64,000 nucleotides of DNA from Mucilaginibacter sp. UBA5151 (GTDB taxonomy: Bacteria > Bacteroidota > Bacteroidia > Sphingobacteriales > Sphingobacteriaceae): NCBI GenBank assembly GCA_002413785.1, contig DHXR01000082.1, positions 191,360-255,359 of the forward strand. Direction: 5' to 3'. Shown here one piece after another: positions 19,501 to 29,300 of the stretch; positions within the stretch are counted from its first letter, which is position 1; each line of letters opens with the position of its first letter. Under the pieces are notes generated by a model. The model was not told the origin of the DNA. It saw nothing but the letters and a program-made list of their open reading frames with translations, and searched no databases. The position numbers and the translations under genes are program-made.

Positions 19501-20101
19501 TATTTGCTGCGAGGAGCTCTGCTAATTCAAGGCGGGGGACAATATTGGCAGGTACAAGGCCTGATACTTTCGTTAAATAACTTTTCTTCCACGCCTGATC
19601 CGGGCCTGAAGGCCCGAGATCAGCCAGTTTATACAAGGCTTTAATATTCTTAGGGTCTTTTTTAAGTACTTCTTTTAACTCCCGTATGGCTCCCCCCTTA
19701 TCGCCTTTTTTAGCAAAAATATCTGCCAGCATCAATCTCAAATCCAAATCCCCGGGTTTAATTTTCAATCCCGCTTTTGCCTGATCTTCAGCGGCTGTAT
19801 AGTTCTTTTGCAGGAGATAAAGCAGGGTCAGATCTTTATTATTCAACACATTGTCGGGGCCTGTTTGTATAGCTTTTAAAAAAGAAGCCTCCGCTTCATT
19901 GAGTTGGTTTTTTTTCATGTATAATAAGGCCTCCGTCCTGGGATCTAATTTGCTGTTCCCATTACTATCATCATGTTTTCTTCCACATGCGGAAAATAGC
20001 ATCACAAGAATAATCAGGCAGGTTGCCAGGTTGTTTAAATAACCGCTTTGGGAATGAAAAAAGGTAAATATCTTTTGTAATGCGGCGGGAGTGTTCTTCA
20101 T
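16526..20101 (-). CDS. TPR + FG-GAP/VCBS + ASPIC/UnbV lipoprotein (CRTAC1 family)
   Basis: This 1191-residue exported lipoprotein has a late lipobox (LFSAC, C39) after a hydrophobic helix. Residues about 50-240 are TPR repeats. At least six FG-GAP calcium-binding repeats follow (for example DYDNDGYQDLF, DFDQDGDLDMF, DWDGDGDVDI, DYNNDGMLDIF). An ASPIC/UnbV module with NRLGIGAQVEL and TVRVIWPNG comes near 690-750, and a long C-terminal region of about 440 residues has no recognised domain. It is divergent from the cytochrome operon, whose products include another FG-GAP/ASPIC protein and another TPR protein. That suggests a shared surface complex. An outer-membrane or surface location is inferred. 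Confidence 0.85.
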   Translation of the reverse strand: MKNTPAALQKIFTFFHSQSGYLNNLATCLIILVMLFSACGRKHDDSNGNSKLDPRTEALLYMKKNQLNEAEASFLKAIQTGPDNVLNNKDLTLLYLLQKNYTAAEDQAKAGLKIKPGDLDLRLMLADIFAKKGDKGGAIRELKEVLKKDPKNIKALYKLADLGPSGPDQAWKKSYLTKVSGLVPANIVPRLELAELLAANNETDSAIFNLQAVKKIVPEFFGAAKVSYQKGLSLLQANQPAAALPFMQQFHKLMQLSAEYASGNDELKMPQLIAGHVAFSTSQEDQVSYDTKGKGLLNSMTFTDASELAGLALGKGLNSENSVLAKADRDGVGNLYVYAGFTPAGASSAKHYLLISKTGAFEACNVIGGIDHEGQDLDATFADYDNDGYQDLFIATTKGIIVYRNHGDGNFSRVTKDIGLGKTANVNKMLFADFDQDGDLDMFVGQKGGNKFFRNNGDGTFTEQANAMGLSGNSLGTIAMDFGDWDGDGDVDIVGLNENGGIQLFNNNRHSNFKDISDSVGLRNAAYSGAAIAFGDYNNDGMLDIFVAGGPNSKCSLLKNDGHRFVADPVSKKLSTALKGIKVNDVAFVDFDNDGHQDLLVAGVNADKSKSGVKLFHNDTTKGFSDVSYLLPKNVLRAHHIKIGDFDMDGDQDILLSGPDGVQFLRNDGGNMNHFIQVQLFGLSYGNSKNNRLGIGAQVELRSGDLYQLKTVTGPITEFGVGTRNKFGTVRVIWPNGVAQTIADPTSQERILEVELLKGSCPFLFTWNGNKYEFIKDMMWRSALGMPLAIHGTDTTYAFSDASKEYLLIPGEKLKPRNGRYSIKVTEELWEAVYFDKVGLTAVDHPDSVDVYADERFVPPPFPGKRLYQIADKHLPLSARDEKGNDLLPKISAYDFQYAANFSLGKFQGLAENHELILDLGSKAKADSLTLLLRGWIFPSDASINMAVAQSDKYSVHPPSLQVINKKGKWETVIPNMGFPMGRDKMVIANLSGKFLTANDRRVKISTNMQIYWDQIFFSSGNVKAPVKMKDLSMIAANLDYRGYSADYRKGGPFGPEWFDYYAVTKGQKWRDLTGNYTRYGDVLPLLQKADDEYIITDGGDEISIDFDAAKLPALPKGWKRDFLIYSEGWVKDGDLNTANGQTVAPLPFHKMPSYPYGRNVAYPADKEHREYQQKYNTRKVSTSDFKNALR

Positions 20102-20310
20102 AAAGGAGGCTGAATTAAGAATTATCTGATAGCACTGAAATTAAACTTTAAAATTAACTATTGTTGCTTTTGATAAGAAATAACAAACCTATTCATTTTT
20201 TTTATCCTGCTGAAGTTTTACAATATCTTTTTCCATCGCCTCCGGTAATTTAAAAACCATTTTTATTTTTTATGGACAGATCGGGAAAATCTGCCGGAAA
20301 TAATTTCGCA

Positions 20311-20329
20311 AAGTGATGTTCGTCACATT
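20311..20329. promoter_or_regulatory. Crp/Fnr-like palindrome, distal box
   Basis: AAGTGATGTTCGTCACATT contains GTGA-N6-TCAC, matching the Crp/Fnr superfamily consensus TGTGA-N6-TCACA at all core positions. It lies about 210 bp upstream of the divergent TPR/CRTAC1 gene. Confidence 0.55.
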
Positions 20330-20572
20330 TTATTTTTTTCGCCGGTGGCTTTTTTTATCGGTTTTGATAAAGGTACAGCAGTATTTACCTGCCTTTTCAT
20401 CAGCGGTCTTTATCAAAAAAATACCCTGCAGATACTCCCGCCAGCTTTGTTTTTAATTCGGACATACAGAATATACTAAACCGGGAACATTGAACAGGCA
20501 AATAGCCTTTCAGGTTGTGATGAACAAAAAAACAGTTCAATTGTTTCAGGGAGTGCCAAATAAATAAGTCAT

Positions 20573-20592
20573 AAAGTGATATTAATCATTTT
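20573..20592. promoter_or_regulatory. Crp/Fnr-like palindrome, proximal to cytochrome operon
   Basis: AAAGTGATATTAATCATTTT has the same left half as the box at 20311 (AAGTGAT) and a degenerate right half (TCAT). It lies 435 bp before the cytochrome start. Two related boxes in one divergent promoter region suggest joint control, for example by oxygen or redox state; that is inference. The rest of 20102-20672 is A/T-rich with no gene. Confidence 0.45.
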
Positions 20593-20742
20593 TGTACCTG
20601 TATCAGCCCTATACCTTTACGCGAAATAATGACTAACCTCATTAATTATAAACTGATTATAAATCTACATCTATGACTACACAACTACTTAACCACAAGT
20701 CGGGCTATCTATTGTCTGCCCGCCCCTTTTTAACGTGGCGTA

Positions 20743-20955
20743 TTGTTCAAACTGCTGTACCGCTGGTTGACGCCCGTTATTTTAACCTGTTTAGCAATCA
20801 CACTTGCTGTTTATGCAATACTGTCATTGATCATTCGGCCAGGGAATGAAACGCGGTTGATCACTTTTTTACAGTTTCAGGGGGTATTCTGCCATCATTG
20901 GTCCGGGATACCTTCATTACCTTATTTTGGCGATTTTAATCTGCCGGCCCGGTAA
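20743..20955 (+). CDS. Possible small membrane protein upstream of the cytochrome
   Basis: This 70-codon frame starts at TTG and has one strong membrane helix (LTPVILTCLAITLAVYAILS), then a Cys/His-containing segment (GVFCHHW). A second, overlapping frame begins at ATG 20673 (MTTQLLNHKSGYLL) in another phase; joining them would need a frameshift near 20740. I do not recognise either. Position and hydrophobicity make a small protein of the cytochrome operon conceivable, but chance is nearly as likely. Confidence 0.22.
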   Translation: MFKLLYRWLTPVILTCLAITLAVYAILSLIIRPGNETRLITFLQFQGVFCHHWSGIPSLPYFGDFNLPAR

Positions 20956-21026
20956 TGTATTAAAGTAAATATATTAAAGAGAAAAGAGTCCCTTTTTTAA
21001 AATTAAACTAAAAGACATTTATTATT

Positions 21027-23042
21027 ATGGAATCTAATAAAGCAAAATGGCATAGCCGTTTGACTATCTGGGTAGTGTGTATCTTGTTTTTCGAACTAAT
21101 TTCCGGGTTAGTGATATACCTGGTTTCTTTCAGTGTAACTGCCCAGGCCCTTGTGATTATGCATACAGCCGTAGGGCTGGTTGCCGTAATACCTTATATC
21201 ATTTACCAAATCCGGCATTGGTTAACGTATCGCAAAAACAAGCTGAACCAGCATAAACTCATCGGTTATATCGCAATGGTAACCGCAGCGGCAGCAGCCA
21301 TAACCGGGCTTCTGTTAACTTACGAAGCTGTATTTTTAACCCGTATAAATTATCTGTGGGACCAGGTTCATATTGTTGCAACATTTGCTTTTCTGTTAGC
21401 GGTGGTACCCCATATCGGATTATTAATTATCCGCGATTTCAAAGCTATTAAAGACAAACAAGCAAATTCATTGATAAAAGCGGAAAAAGCATTCGGTTTC
21501 CGGGTACTGTTTTTTACTGCTATACTAATGGCCTTTGTAGGACTTTTTATTTATGCTTATAATCCGATTGAGTTTCATAATAATTTTCCGGCAGATTACC
21601 AGTTTATTTATGGGAAGAATAAGCCGTTTGAGCCCAGCCTTGCCACCACAAGCAATGGGGGCGCTATTGATGCCCGGCTTTTAGGTAATTCAAAATCCTG
21701 TACGACTAACGGTTGTCATACCAACATTGGTCACGAATGGGAAGCCAACGCGCATCGTTATTCTGCCATGGATCCGGCTTTTCGTGTTGTTCAGCACGCC
21801 ATGGCCGTTGAAAAAGGTCCTGCATCGACACGATATTGCGGGGGCTGCCACGATCCGATTTCCCTATTATCCGGTTCCAAGAACCTGGATGATACCAAGC
21901 TCACTAATCCCCTGGGAATGGATGAAGGCGTATCCTGCGTTAGCTGCCATTCTATCTCAAAAGTGGATGTTAAGGGGAATGCGCAGTACCAGATTACTAA
22001 GCGGGTTCCTTATATGTTTGAGATGGAAAAAGGAAAAACAGCTAAATTCATGAGCGATTTTATGATCCGTGCCTATCCAAAGTACCATGTTTCGAGTTTC
22101 AACAAAACAATTTTAAAAACGCCTGAATTCTGTGGTTCATGTCATAAACAATTTATTGATAAACAAGTAAACGGCGTGGGAACGGTACAATTACAAAATC
22201 AATATGACAATTGGCGGAAAAGCCACTGGAATCATCCGGGGGTGGCTACGAAAACGATTGAATGCCGCGAATGCCACATGCCGCTGAATTCTACCTTTGA
22301 TCCGGCCAACGGAGATTTAGCCGATTACAACAGAACATCGAATGATAATATGCACCGGAGCCATCGGTTCCTGGGCGGTAACCAGCTCATGCCAACCTTA
22401 TTGAAACTGCCGGGCGGAGCAAAACAAGTAGAATTGATAGAGAAATGGCTGAAGGGAGAAATACAGATTCCTGAAATTAAAAATAAATGGCATAATGGGC
22501 CGGTCCTTCCCCTGCAATTACAAACTCCTGACACCATCAAGGCCGGGCAGGGTGTAGGGATAGATGTCACCATCACAAATAATAAATCAGGCCATAATTT
22601 TCCCACCGGTCCGCTCGACCTGATACAAGCCTGGGTTAAGGTAACCGTAAAAGACGGTTCTGGTAATGTAGTTTATTCTTCCGGCGTTCTGGATAAGCAG
22701 CACTTCATCCCGCCGGGATCGGTTATCTACCGCGCTCAGCCCGTTGATCAGTTTGGGAGCGATGTTGACAGGCATAATTTGTGGAACCTGGTCGGTGTAA
22801 AGTTCAGCCGTTCGCTTTATCCCGGATTCAGTGATCAGTTAAAATATAATTTCAGTTATAAGCCGGGAGCGCAGGGTAATACCCATGGTAATGAAAAACT
22901 ATATGTCAGTGCTGAATTGTGTTACCGGAAATTCAACCAGTTTGTGCTTAATCGTTTTTTCTCTGATGGTGGTAAAATTGATATCACTGCTCCGGTTACG
23001 GTTATATCCGGTGATCAAAAAACGATAATCGTTAAAAAATAA
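21027..23042 (+). CDS. Membrane-anchored pentaheme c-type cytochrome (b-type anchor + cytochrome c554-like domain)
   Basis: This 671-residue protein has about five N-terminal membrane helices (residues 12-185). The histidines H46 and H64 in helix 2 and H115 and H129 in helix 4 are suited to b-heme ligation. A periplasmic domain follows with five heme c sites: CTTNGCH at C225 (a CX4CH variant), CGGCH at 271, CVSCH at 304, CGSCH at 369 and CRECH at 413. The C-terminal 170 residues look like a beta-sandwich. The design suggests a quinol dehydrogenase passing electrons outward. The CRTAC1 and TPR genes follow within 23 and 10 bp, so this is the first sure gene of a three-gene operon. The terminal acceptor is unknown. 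Confidence 0.88.
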   Translation: MESNKAKWHSRLTIWVVCILFFELISGLVIYLVSFSVTAQALVIMHTAVGLVAVIPYIIYQIRHWLTYRKNKLNQHKLIGYIAMVTAAAAAITGLLLTYEAVFLTRINYLWDQVHIVATFAFLLAVVPHIGLLIIRDFKAIKDKQANSLIKAEKAFGFRVLFFTAILMAFVGLFIYAYNPIEFHNNFPADYQFIYGKNKPFEPSLATTSNGGAIDARLLGNSKSCTTNGCHTNIGHEWEANAHRYSAMDPAFRVVQHAMAVEKGPASTRYCGGCHDPISLLSGSKNLDDTKLTNPLGMDEGVSCVSCHSISKVDVKGNAQYQITKRVPYMFEMEKGKTAKFMSDFMIRAYPKYHVSSFNKTILKTPEFCGSCHKQFIDKQVNGVGTVQLQNQYDNWRKSHWNHPGVATKTIECRECHMPLNSTFDPANGDLADYNRTSNDNMHRSHRFLGGNQLMPTLLKLPGGAKQVELIEKWLKGEIQIPEIKNKWHNGPVLPLQLQTPDTIKAGQGVGIDVTITNNKSGHNFPTGPLDLIQAWVKVTVKDGSGNVVYSSGVLDKQHFIPPGSVIYRAQPVDQFGSDVDRHNLWNLVGVKFSRSLYPGFSDQLKYNFSYKPGAQGNTHGNEKLYVSAELCYRKFNQFVLNRFFSDGGKIDITAPVTVISGDQKTIIVKK

Positions 23043-23064
23043 ATTTCCACCCATTCATAACAAT

Positions 23065-24885
23065 ATGCCAATTTCAAAAAGAAAACGATCCATTTATATA
23101 ACCAGCCTGGTGGCAACTTTATTGGGCCTGGCATTAATTTTCTTTTTTTTCGGGAAGGAAAAGGGAAAGCATTATAGTCCTGGAGAACATGTAGAAGGTG
23201 TAACAGCAGAACTATGGAAGGCCGTTCCTAAAGATCATCCAGATGTAACCTTTACGGACATTACAAAGCGGGCCGGTATCCGTTTCACACACTTTAGCGG
23301 ACAACGAACCACACAGTTGCCTGAAGATATGGGATCGGGTGCGGCATGGATCGACTATGACCAGGATGGCAATGATGATTTATTTATTGTAAATGAAGCC
23401 GGCCCTTTGACAATGACGCCGGGTGAGGTAAAAAAATCACCGGCCCATTGTCAGCTTTATCACAATAACGGTAACGGAACATTTACAGATGTCACAAAAA
23501 AAGCCGGCATAAATTTTCAGGGATGCGGAATGGGCGTTGCCGTTGGGGATATTGATAATGATGGTTACCCTGATATTTTTATCACTGCATACAGTAAAAA
23601 TGTGTTTTATCATAATAACGGGAACGGCACTTTCACCGATGAAACCCAAAAAGCCGGATTTGGCGGACAGGATGGCTTCTGGACAGGAGCCAGCTGGGGC
23701 GATTACGACCGTGACGGCTTTTTGGATCTGTATGTTTGTGGTTATGTGAAGTATAAACAATTGGATAAGCAGCCTGTTGCACCCAGGGGAAATAGTGCAG
23801 AACCTGCGGGTATTAATCCATTGTCTTTCCCTCCGCAACGGAACTTACTGTATCACAATAACCGAAATGGAACTTTCACGGAAGTAGCCGCTAAGGCGGG
23901 AGTTGCCGATTTTACCGGAAAAAGTCTCTCCGCATCCTGGTGTGATCTTAACAATGATGGCTGGCCCGATCTGTATGTTGCTAATGATGTGGGGAGTAAT
24001 GCGCTGTATCTTAATAAGGGCGATGGAACCTTTATTGATGTGAGTTACGCTGCTCATGCAGCTGATTATCGCAGTTCCATGGGCCTGGCCATAGGCGATT
24101 GGGACAATGACGGGGACATGGATTTATTTGTAACACATTGGCTTGCCGAAGAAAATGCTTTCTACGTGAATAAGCTTACTACGATGAGTAAAAAGCAAAA
24201 TGGTGGCCCGCCGCTTATGTTTGAGGATAAGGCCGAAAAGTTTGGCCTGGGCCAGGTTTCATTGGATGACGTGGCGTGGGGCACCTCATTTTTTGATTAT
24301 GACAATGATACCCGCCTTGATCTGTTGGTTGTTAACGGCAGCACTAACCAGCGGGAAGATAATCCAAAATATTTAGTTCCGATGAAAAACCGTCTTTTTT
24401 GGAATCAGGGAAATGCCAAAGGCTTTGCCGAAGTTACGACAGTTAGCGGTGAAGCGCTGTCTTATGAAAATGTAGGCCGGGGGGCCGCTTTTGGAGATTA
24501 TGATAATGATGGTGATGTTGATGTGTTTATAGTAAGTAATGGGGGCGATGGGGTGCTCCTGAGAAATGACGGCGGGAATAAAAATAACTGGCTGGAAGTA
24601 AAACTTGTGGGTACTAAAAGTAACCGTTCGGCTATTGGTGCCAGGGTAAAACTAATAAGCGGCAAGGTATCTCAAATCAGGGAAGTAAATAATCAGAGTT
24701 CCTATTTGTCTCAAAACAGCCTGACACAACATTTTGGTTTAGCAAAGTTTAAAAAAGCGGATACGCTTACTATCCGGTGGCCGAGCGGGCTTAATCAGCA
24801 ATTCCTGAATGTTCCGGCAAATGGACGCATAGAAATTACGGAAGGTGTTAACACAATTAGAAATTTAGAGAAGCATCATAATTAA
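23065..24885 (+). CDS. CRTAC1 family FG-GAP/ASPIC protein
   Basis: This 606-residue protein has an N-terminal membrane anchor or signal (residues 8-29) and a short linker. Repeated FG-GAP/VCBS calcium-binding units form a propeller (DYDQDGNDDLF, DIDNDGYPDIF, DYDRDGFLDLY, DLNNDGWPDLY, DWDNDGDMDLF, DYDNDGDVDVF). The ASPIC/UnbV module lies at about 510-590 (NRSAIGARVKL, LTIRWPSG). It lies 22 bp after the cytochrome stop and 9 bp before the TPR gene. Members are exported and often sit beside cytochromes or TonB systems in Bacteroidota, but the biochemical role is not established. It lacks the long C-terminal region of its divergent relative at 16526-20101. Confidence 0.9.
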   Translation: MPISKRKRSIYITSLVATLLGLALIFFFFGKEKGKHYSPGEHVEGVTAELWKAVPKDHPDVTFTDITKRAGIRFTHFSGQRTTQLPEDMGSGAAWIDYDQDGNDDLFIVNEAGPLTMTPGEVKKSPAHCQLYHNNGNGTFTDVTKKAGINFQGCGMGVAVGDIDNDGYPDIFITAYSKNVFYHNNGNGTFTDETQKAGFGGQDGFWTGASWGDYDRDGFLDLYVCGYVKYKQLDKQPVAPRGNSAEPAGINPLSFPPQRNLLYHNNRNGTFTEVAAKAGVADFTGKSLSASWCDLNNDGWPDLYVANDVGSNALYLNKGDGTFIDVSYAAHAADYRSSMGLAIGDWDNDGDMDLFVTHWLAEENAFYVNKLTTMSKKQNGGPPLMFEDKAEKFGLGQVSLDDVAWGTSFFDYDNDTRLDLLVVNGSTNQREDNPKYLVPMKNRLFWNQGNAKGFAEVTTVSGEALSYENVGRGAAFGDYDNDGDVDVFIVSNGGDGVLLRNDGGNKNNWLEVKLVGTKSNRSAIGARVKLISGKVSQIREVNNQSSYLSQNSLTQHFGLAKFKKADTLTIRWPSGLNQQFLNVPANGRIEITEGVNTIRNLEKHHN

Positions 24886-24894
24886 TGAGACCTT

Positions 24895-25764
24895 ATGGCA
24901 CGTAAACAATTTATTTTTATCGCTGTAATCCTGCTCGCTGCATTTGCAGGCATAACAATAGTTAAATATTGGGGACATCAGGGTCAAAACGACTCTTTAA
25001 CAGCAGCAGCGAAAACGGATTATAAACAAACGTTCTGGACTTATTACAACCAGGCCACCGAATACCGGTTGCAGGGTAAAGCAGACTCGTCCATTGTAGC
25101 CTATCAGGAGGCCCTCAAATTGAACCCAAATCATGAAGACGCCCTGTATTACATTGGGAATATGTATATGAAGGTGGATAAGTTTGATAAAGCTCAGGAA
25201 GCGCTGGAAAAATTAATTAAGCTGAATCCACTAAGCGAACAGGCATACATTCAGTTAGGTAACCTTTATTTTTGTGCGAAAAATACAAATTATTTTCATC
25301 CGGAGAAGGCGAAGTCGTATTTCAACCGTGCTAAAGAACTGAACAAAGAAACATTAAGTCCGAATTTGCGGCTTGGCGAAATCGCCCTGTTTCAGAACAG
25401 AACAAAAGATGCGTTTGGTATTTTCAACAAACTATCAGTGATGGATCATAAAAACGTAGAGATTTTTTTTATAATCGGTTATCTCAACTGGAAATCAGGC
25501 AAGGAGCAGGAAGCCGGCAGGGGTTTGCAACGTGCTTTTGAACTGGGGATAACGGCTATGTCAACCAATGAACAGGTGGGGACGGGTAGTGCAAAAAAAA
25601 AGGCGCCAATTGGTAAAAACCAGGGGGACGATCTCTTTATGGATTGGTTAGCCGGAAATTTAACAGCACCTAAGAAATATGACATCAGCGTAGAAATGCC
25701 CAAATTGTACACAAAGTTTGATCAATATTTAATAACGGAACGTAAGCAATTGAATCATGATTGA
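24895..25764 (+). CDS. TPR repeat protein, membrane-anchored
   Basis: This 289-residue protein has an N-terminal membrane helix (residues 4-24: QFIFIAVILLAAFAGITIV). Four to five tetratricopeptide repeats follow between about 40 and 225, with consensus positions visible in AYQEALKLNPNHEDALYYIG and ALEKLIKLNPLSEQAYIQLG. It should act as a periplasmic scaffold. It is the third gene of the cytochrome operon. The divergent CRTAC1 protein carries its own N-terminal TPR block, so the same two modules occur fused on one side of the promoter and separate on the other. Confidence 0.88.
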   Translation: MARKQFIFIAVILLAAFAGITIVKYWGHQGQNDSLTAAAKTDYKQTFWTYYNQATEYRLQGKADSSIVAYQEALKLNPNHEDALYYIGNMYMKVDKFDKAQEALEKLIKLNPLSEQAYIQLGNLYFCAKNTNYFHPEKAKSYFNRAKELNKETLSPNLRLGEIALFQNRTKDAFGIFNKLSVMDHKNVEIFFIIGYLNWKSGKEQEAGRGLQRAFELGITAMSTNEQVGTGSAKKKAPIGKNQGDDLFMDWLAGNLTAPKKYDISVEMPKLYTKFDQYLITERKQLNHD

Positions 25765-25969
25765 GTTGCTTTTTTGGGATTATTTGCAAACATCCGGCAG
25801 CAGAACAATTCGCACCCCCATCGGCGCCGTCGAGTTTGTTTAATCAGTCGGCAGATTTAAGTAAAGATAACGTGAGAATGTTACCCGCTACGTTTGAAAT
25901 CAATGCGAATAAGTTAGTTTTACTATTTATTTCATGGGAAACCCGCCTGTTCAAGTGTCCACACTTGTT

Positions 25970-26290
25970 GTGTCACGAATGAAAAGAGCGGATCTTTTTT
26001 CAATGTTGTATGAAAGATGAAGGGAGGCCCTTCACACACGCTATACAGTTGGCGTGTGTAAACCATCTAAAGGAGCTGTGTTCAAAAGGCATGGTGCTGA
26101 ACGTTTAGACAAAAGGCTATGCTTGACATAGTCAGGTGCGTGTAAAGAAGCTGAACGCAAGTGAACCGTTGAAGACGTGTCGAAAGGACAGAGATGTTGA
26201 CAAAACTACAAGCAGCAAGTGGCAGGTAGGAAGACTGTAGCGGAGAACTGAACTACTGGCTACAGGTCAACCGGCACAAAAAATAAATTG
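25970..26290 (+). mobile_element. Probable second group II intron relic
   Basis: The stretch downstream of the TPR gene has no frame of coding quality but resembles domain I RNA. It begins GTGTCACGAATGAAAAGAG (a GUGYG-like end) and contains AAGCTGAACGCAAGTGAACC, GACGTGTCGAAAGGACAG and GCAGGTAGGAAGACTGTAGC, motifs I associate with Bacteroidota group II introns. No reverse transcriptase or domain V follows. It differs in sequence from the relic at 15960, so it belongs to another intron class. The call rests on memory of intron sequences and needs a covariance search. Confidence 0.42.
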
Positions 26291-26348
26291 CTATATAATG
26301 GTGCTACGGGTAATTCAGACAATTAAGTAAAGAATATAAGCACCCGTG

Positions 26349-29300
26349 CTACAATTTTATAAATTTGGTTTTTCCGACAACAGTTTTATCATTGGCATTA
26401 ACAACCTGGATCACATAAGTACCGGGTAACAGATTACTTAAATTATCCTGCCATTGGGTTTGCGATGAAGATGCCGTTTTAATGATCATACCACTGCTAT
26501 TCGCGATACTAATAGCATACGGAGGATCAGAAGCCTTATAAGACCCCGATGCCGAGATACTATTTTGCGCGATAGAAAGATTTATCGTGCTGGTAACCGG
26601 ATTAGGATAAACGCTTATATTATTCGCAGCAATACTATTACCTGAGTTTGCATACATCAACGTTACTATGCTTGAATAGGTAATAGTGCCGTTCAGGTCT
26701 TCCATCTTCAAACGGTACTGATTCGCGGCAATCGGCGGATATTTATCCAAAAAGCTATAAGTACCAAGAGCTCCGGACACGAACCCGCCCAAAGCATTAA
26801 AAGTTACACCGCCATCAGTACTTCTCTCCACGGTGAAGTTTGTGTAATTTTGTTCATTCTCAGTTGTCCATACCACCTGGGCGCCGCCGGTTGCCTTTGT
26901 TGCCGTAAAATTTAACAAACGAACCATCAATGCCGGGTTTTGGCGGATAACCAGGCTAAAACGGTTAGTGCCAAAGCTCGCGGGATCGGAATTTAATATA
27001 TTAAAGCTATAAGCAGGGTTATGCTTAATATCCAGCGAGTCATTTTTATAAGCATCCATTAACCATACATCGTAAATTGCCGGTAGTGCCTGAACCTGTG
27101 CCATGTTTAATGTATATAAACCATTAGTCTGGCCATATACGTTCAAATTGATGGTCTGGCTTTTTTGCAGCGGCATAGTATTTACCACCAGTTGTATATT
27201 GTCGCTCGAATTGCTGGAAAAACCTACCTTTCCCTGCCCGGGTTTATTCGGGGCATCTTCGTTAATTACATACTGTGTTTTGGCAGATGGATTAAATGCG
27301 AGAACTATTTCTTCATTATTCACAGAATCCCTGGCCAGTTTAAGCCGGATAACAGGATTTGTGTTCCCCTGGTTTAATGCAGCAAGATCTACTTTTGTAA
27401 CCATCATGGCATGGGCATCGGTGTCGGCTGTTGCTGAATTAGCTTTTCCTGTTTCATTAAAGATAAACTGGGAAGCAGCACCATAAGCCTGTACCAAAAA
27501 ACCCTCCCCGCTCGCAATATATCTTGATGCACCGTTAGTTGCTGGAAGTGAACCATCATCTGTATATACGCCAAAAATATGTGAAACAGGGTTGAGCTCA
27601 TATATGAATTTTGTGATGCCGGTATTGGCGGTGGTGTTAAACGGGGTTGCATAAATACCGGTAGTTGTTGTCGCGGTGGGAATGGTTCCCAAATCAATCG
27701 CGCTGGCATAAGGGTTGCCAATAAGGTTAAAATTTTCTTTCGAAGACCCTAAATTGCTTGAGGTTGGTGTGTACCAGTCTTTAAATACTACCTGCCCCTG
27801 GTTAAGTGTGCCGGTTGCAGTTACAGTTGCAGGTAGGGCGGGATAAGATGGATTTGTTAATTCTACAGGAGTTTCTAATGATGCGTTCCCTCTGAAAAAA
27901 CAAAGAAAACCGGTACCTGCGGGTATTGAGTAAGAACCACTTAGCCCGGCACCGTTGGTGTTTAATGTGTAGGTAGGCGAAGTGCCGCCACCACTGCTGA
28001 TGGAACTGACCCCAATAAAATTACTGTTTAAAAAAGTACTGTATAGCGGGGAAAAACTTTCATCATAAAGATATATAGTTGGGTTTCCGCCTGCTGTAAA
28101 GCCTCCGGCGGTACCACCGGTACCTGTTAGATACAGACTATTATATAAATAATTTAAACTGTAAATATTGTTACCGCTTGCTGTACCTGCATATACCGGT
28201 GAAGAAATTAACCTGTAACCGCGGTTGCCTGTAAGGTAGCGCTGAACGTTTACTGTTCCAACAATTAAACCATTCGTCATCTGCCTAATTGCCGCGGAAC
28301 CTGTAATATCCGATTGTAAAGTAAAAGTTAAAGGTGAACTGATAGTTAACACGCCGCTACCTGCAATATTTACAACCGCGGCTGGGGCAATGTTTATCGC
28401 ACCAGTTCCTGTTCCGGTAAAAACTGGTATTGCATTAGTATTAACCGTAAGGATATTATTTACAGTTAATGTTACTCCGGTTTGAACCTTTAAAGTGTCC
28501 GAGTTCTTAGCACCAAATGTCACGAAATCAACACTAACAGATCCGCCGGATGTTGTTACCACGGGATCGGGCCCTGAATATTTAATCACCCCAATACTTG
28601 CAAGATCAGTTGGGCCCGGAACTTGTTTGATACTCCAGTTTTGCTTGTTGGTCCATAAACTGTCTTGTTTTCCTGTCCAGTAATCATCTATTACGCAAGC
28701 TATACTTATATTGGTGGTCGCACTGCCGAAGGCATTGGTGGCGGTTACCGTATATATGGTTGCAGCTGATGTTGCCGTAGGCGTGCCCGAGATGATACCT
28801 GTGGTGGTGGAAAAGCTAAGGCCGGTGGGCAAAGTAGCGCTTATGCTATAACTACTGGGACTCCCGGTAGTTTTGGCAGTATCAGGAGTTATAGCTGAAT
28901 TTGTTGTATAAACATTTATTGAAAAAGGATCGTAAGTGATGGTAGGCGCCGATGAAGGGCATGATAATGTTTCTGTAAAACTAACACTTCGCGATGCATT
29001 GTAGGCGGTAACAATATATTGTTTGGCAGCAAACCCGGTTACAGGCGTTCCCGAAAAAACACCGGTAGTGCTGCTAAAGCTTAAGCCCTGCGGTAAGGTC
29101 CCGCTTAAAAAATCCCCGCCAATGGGTGGGTATTTGGTCACCGTATTATTGGTGTAATCAGATACATACAAATTGCCTTTACTGTCACTAACGATGCCCC
29201 TGGGGTCAGTAAGGCCGCTTATGGATGTTAATAGAGTGCCGGATGAATTGTACACCGTTACAGTGTGCGTTCCTGAATCGCCAACAAAAATATTTCCCGC

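Noticed and set aside
23437..23838. 133-codon frame on the minus strand
   Set aside because: Antisense to FG-GAP repeats; arises from their regular composition.
25761..25982. 73-codon frame after the TPR gene
   Set aside because: TTG start, no hydrophobic or conserved pattern, and it runs into intron-like RNA sequence.
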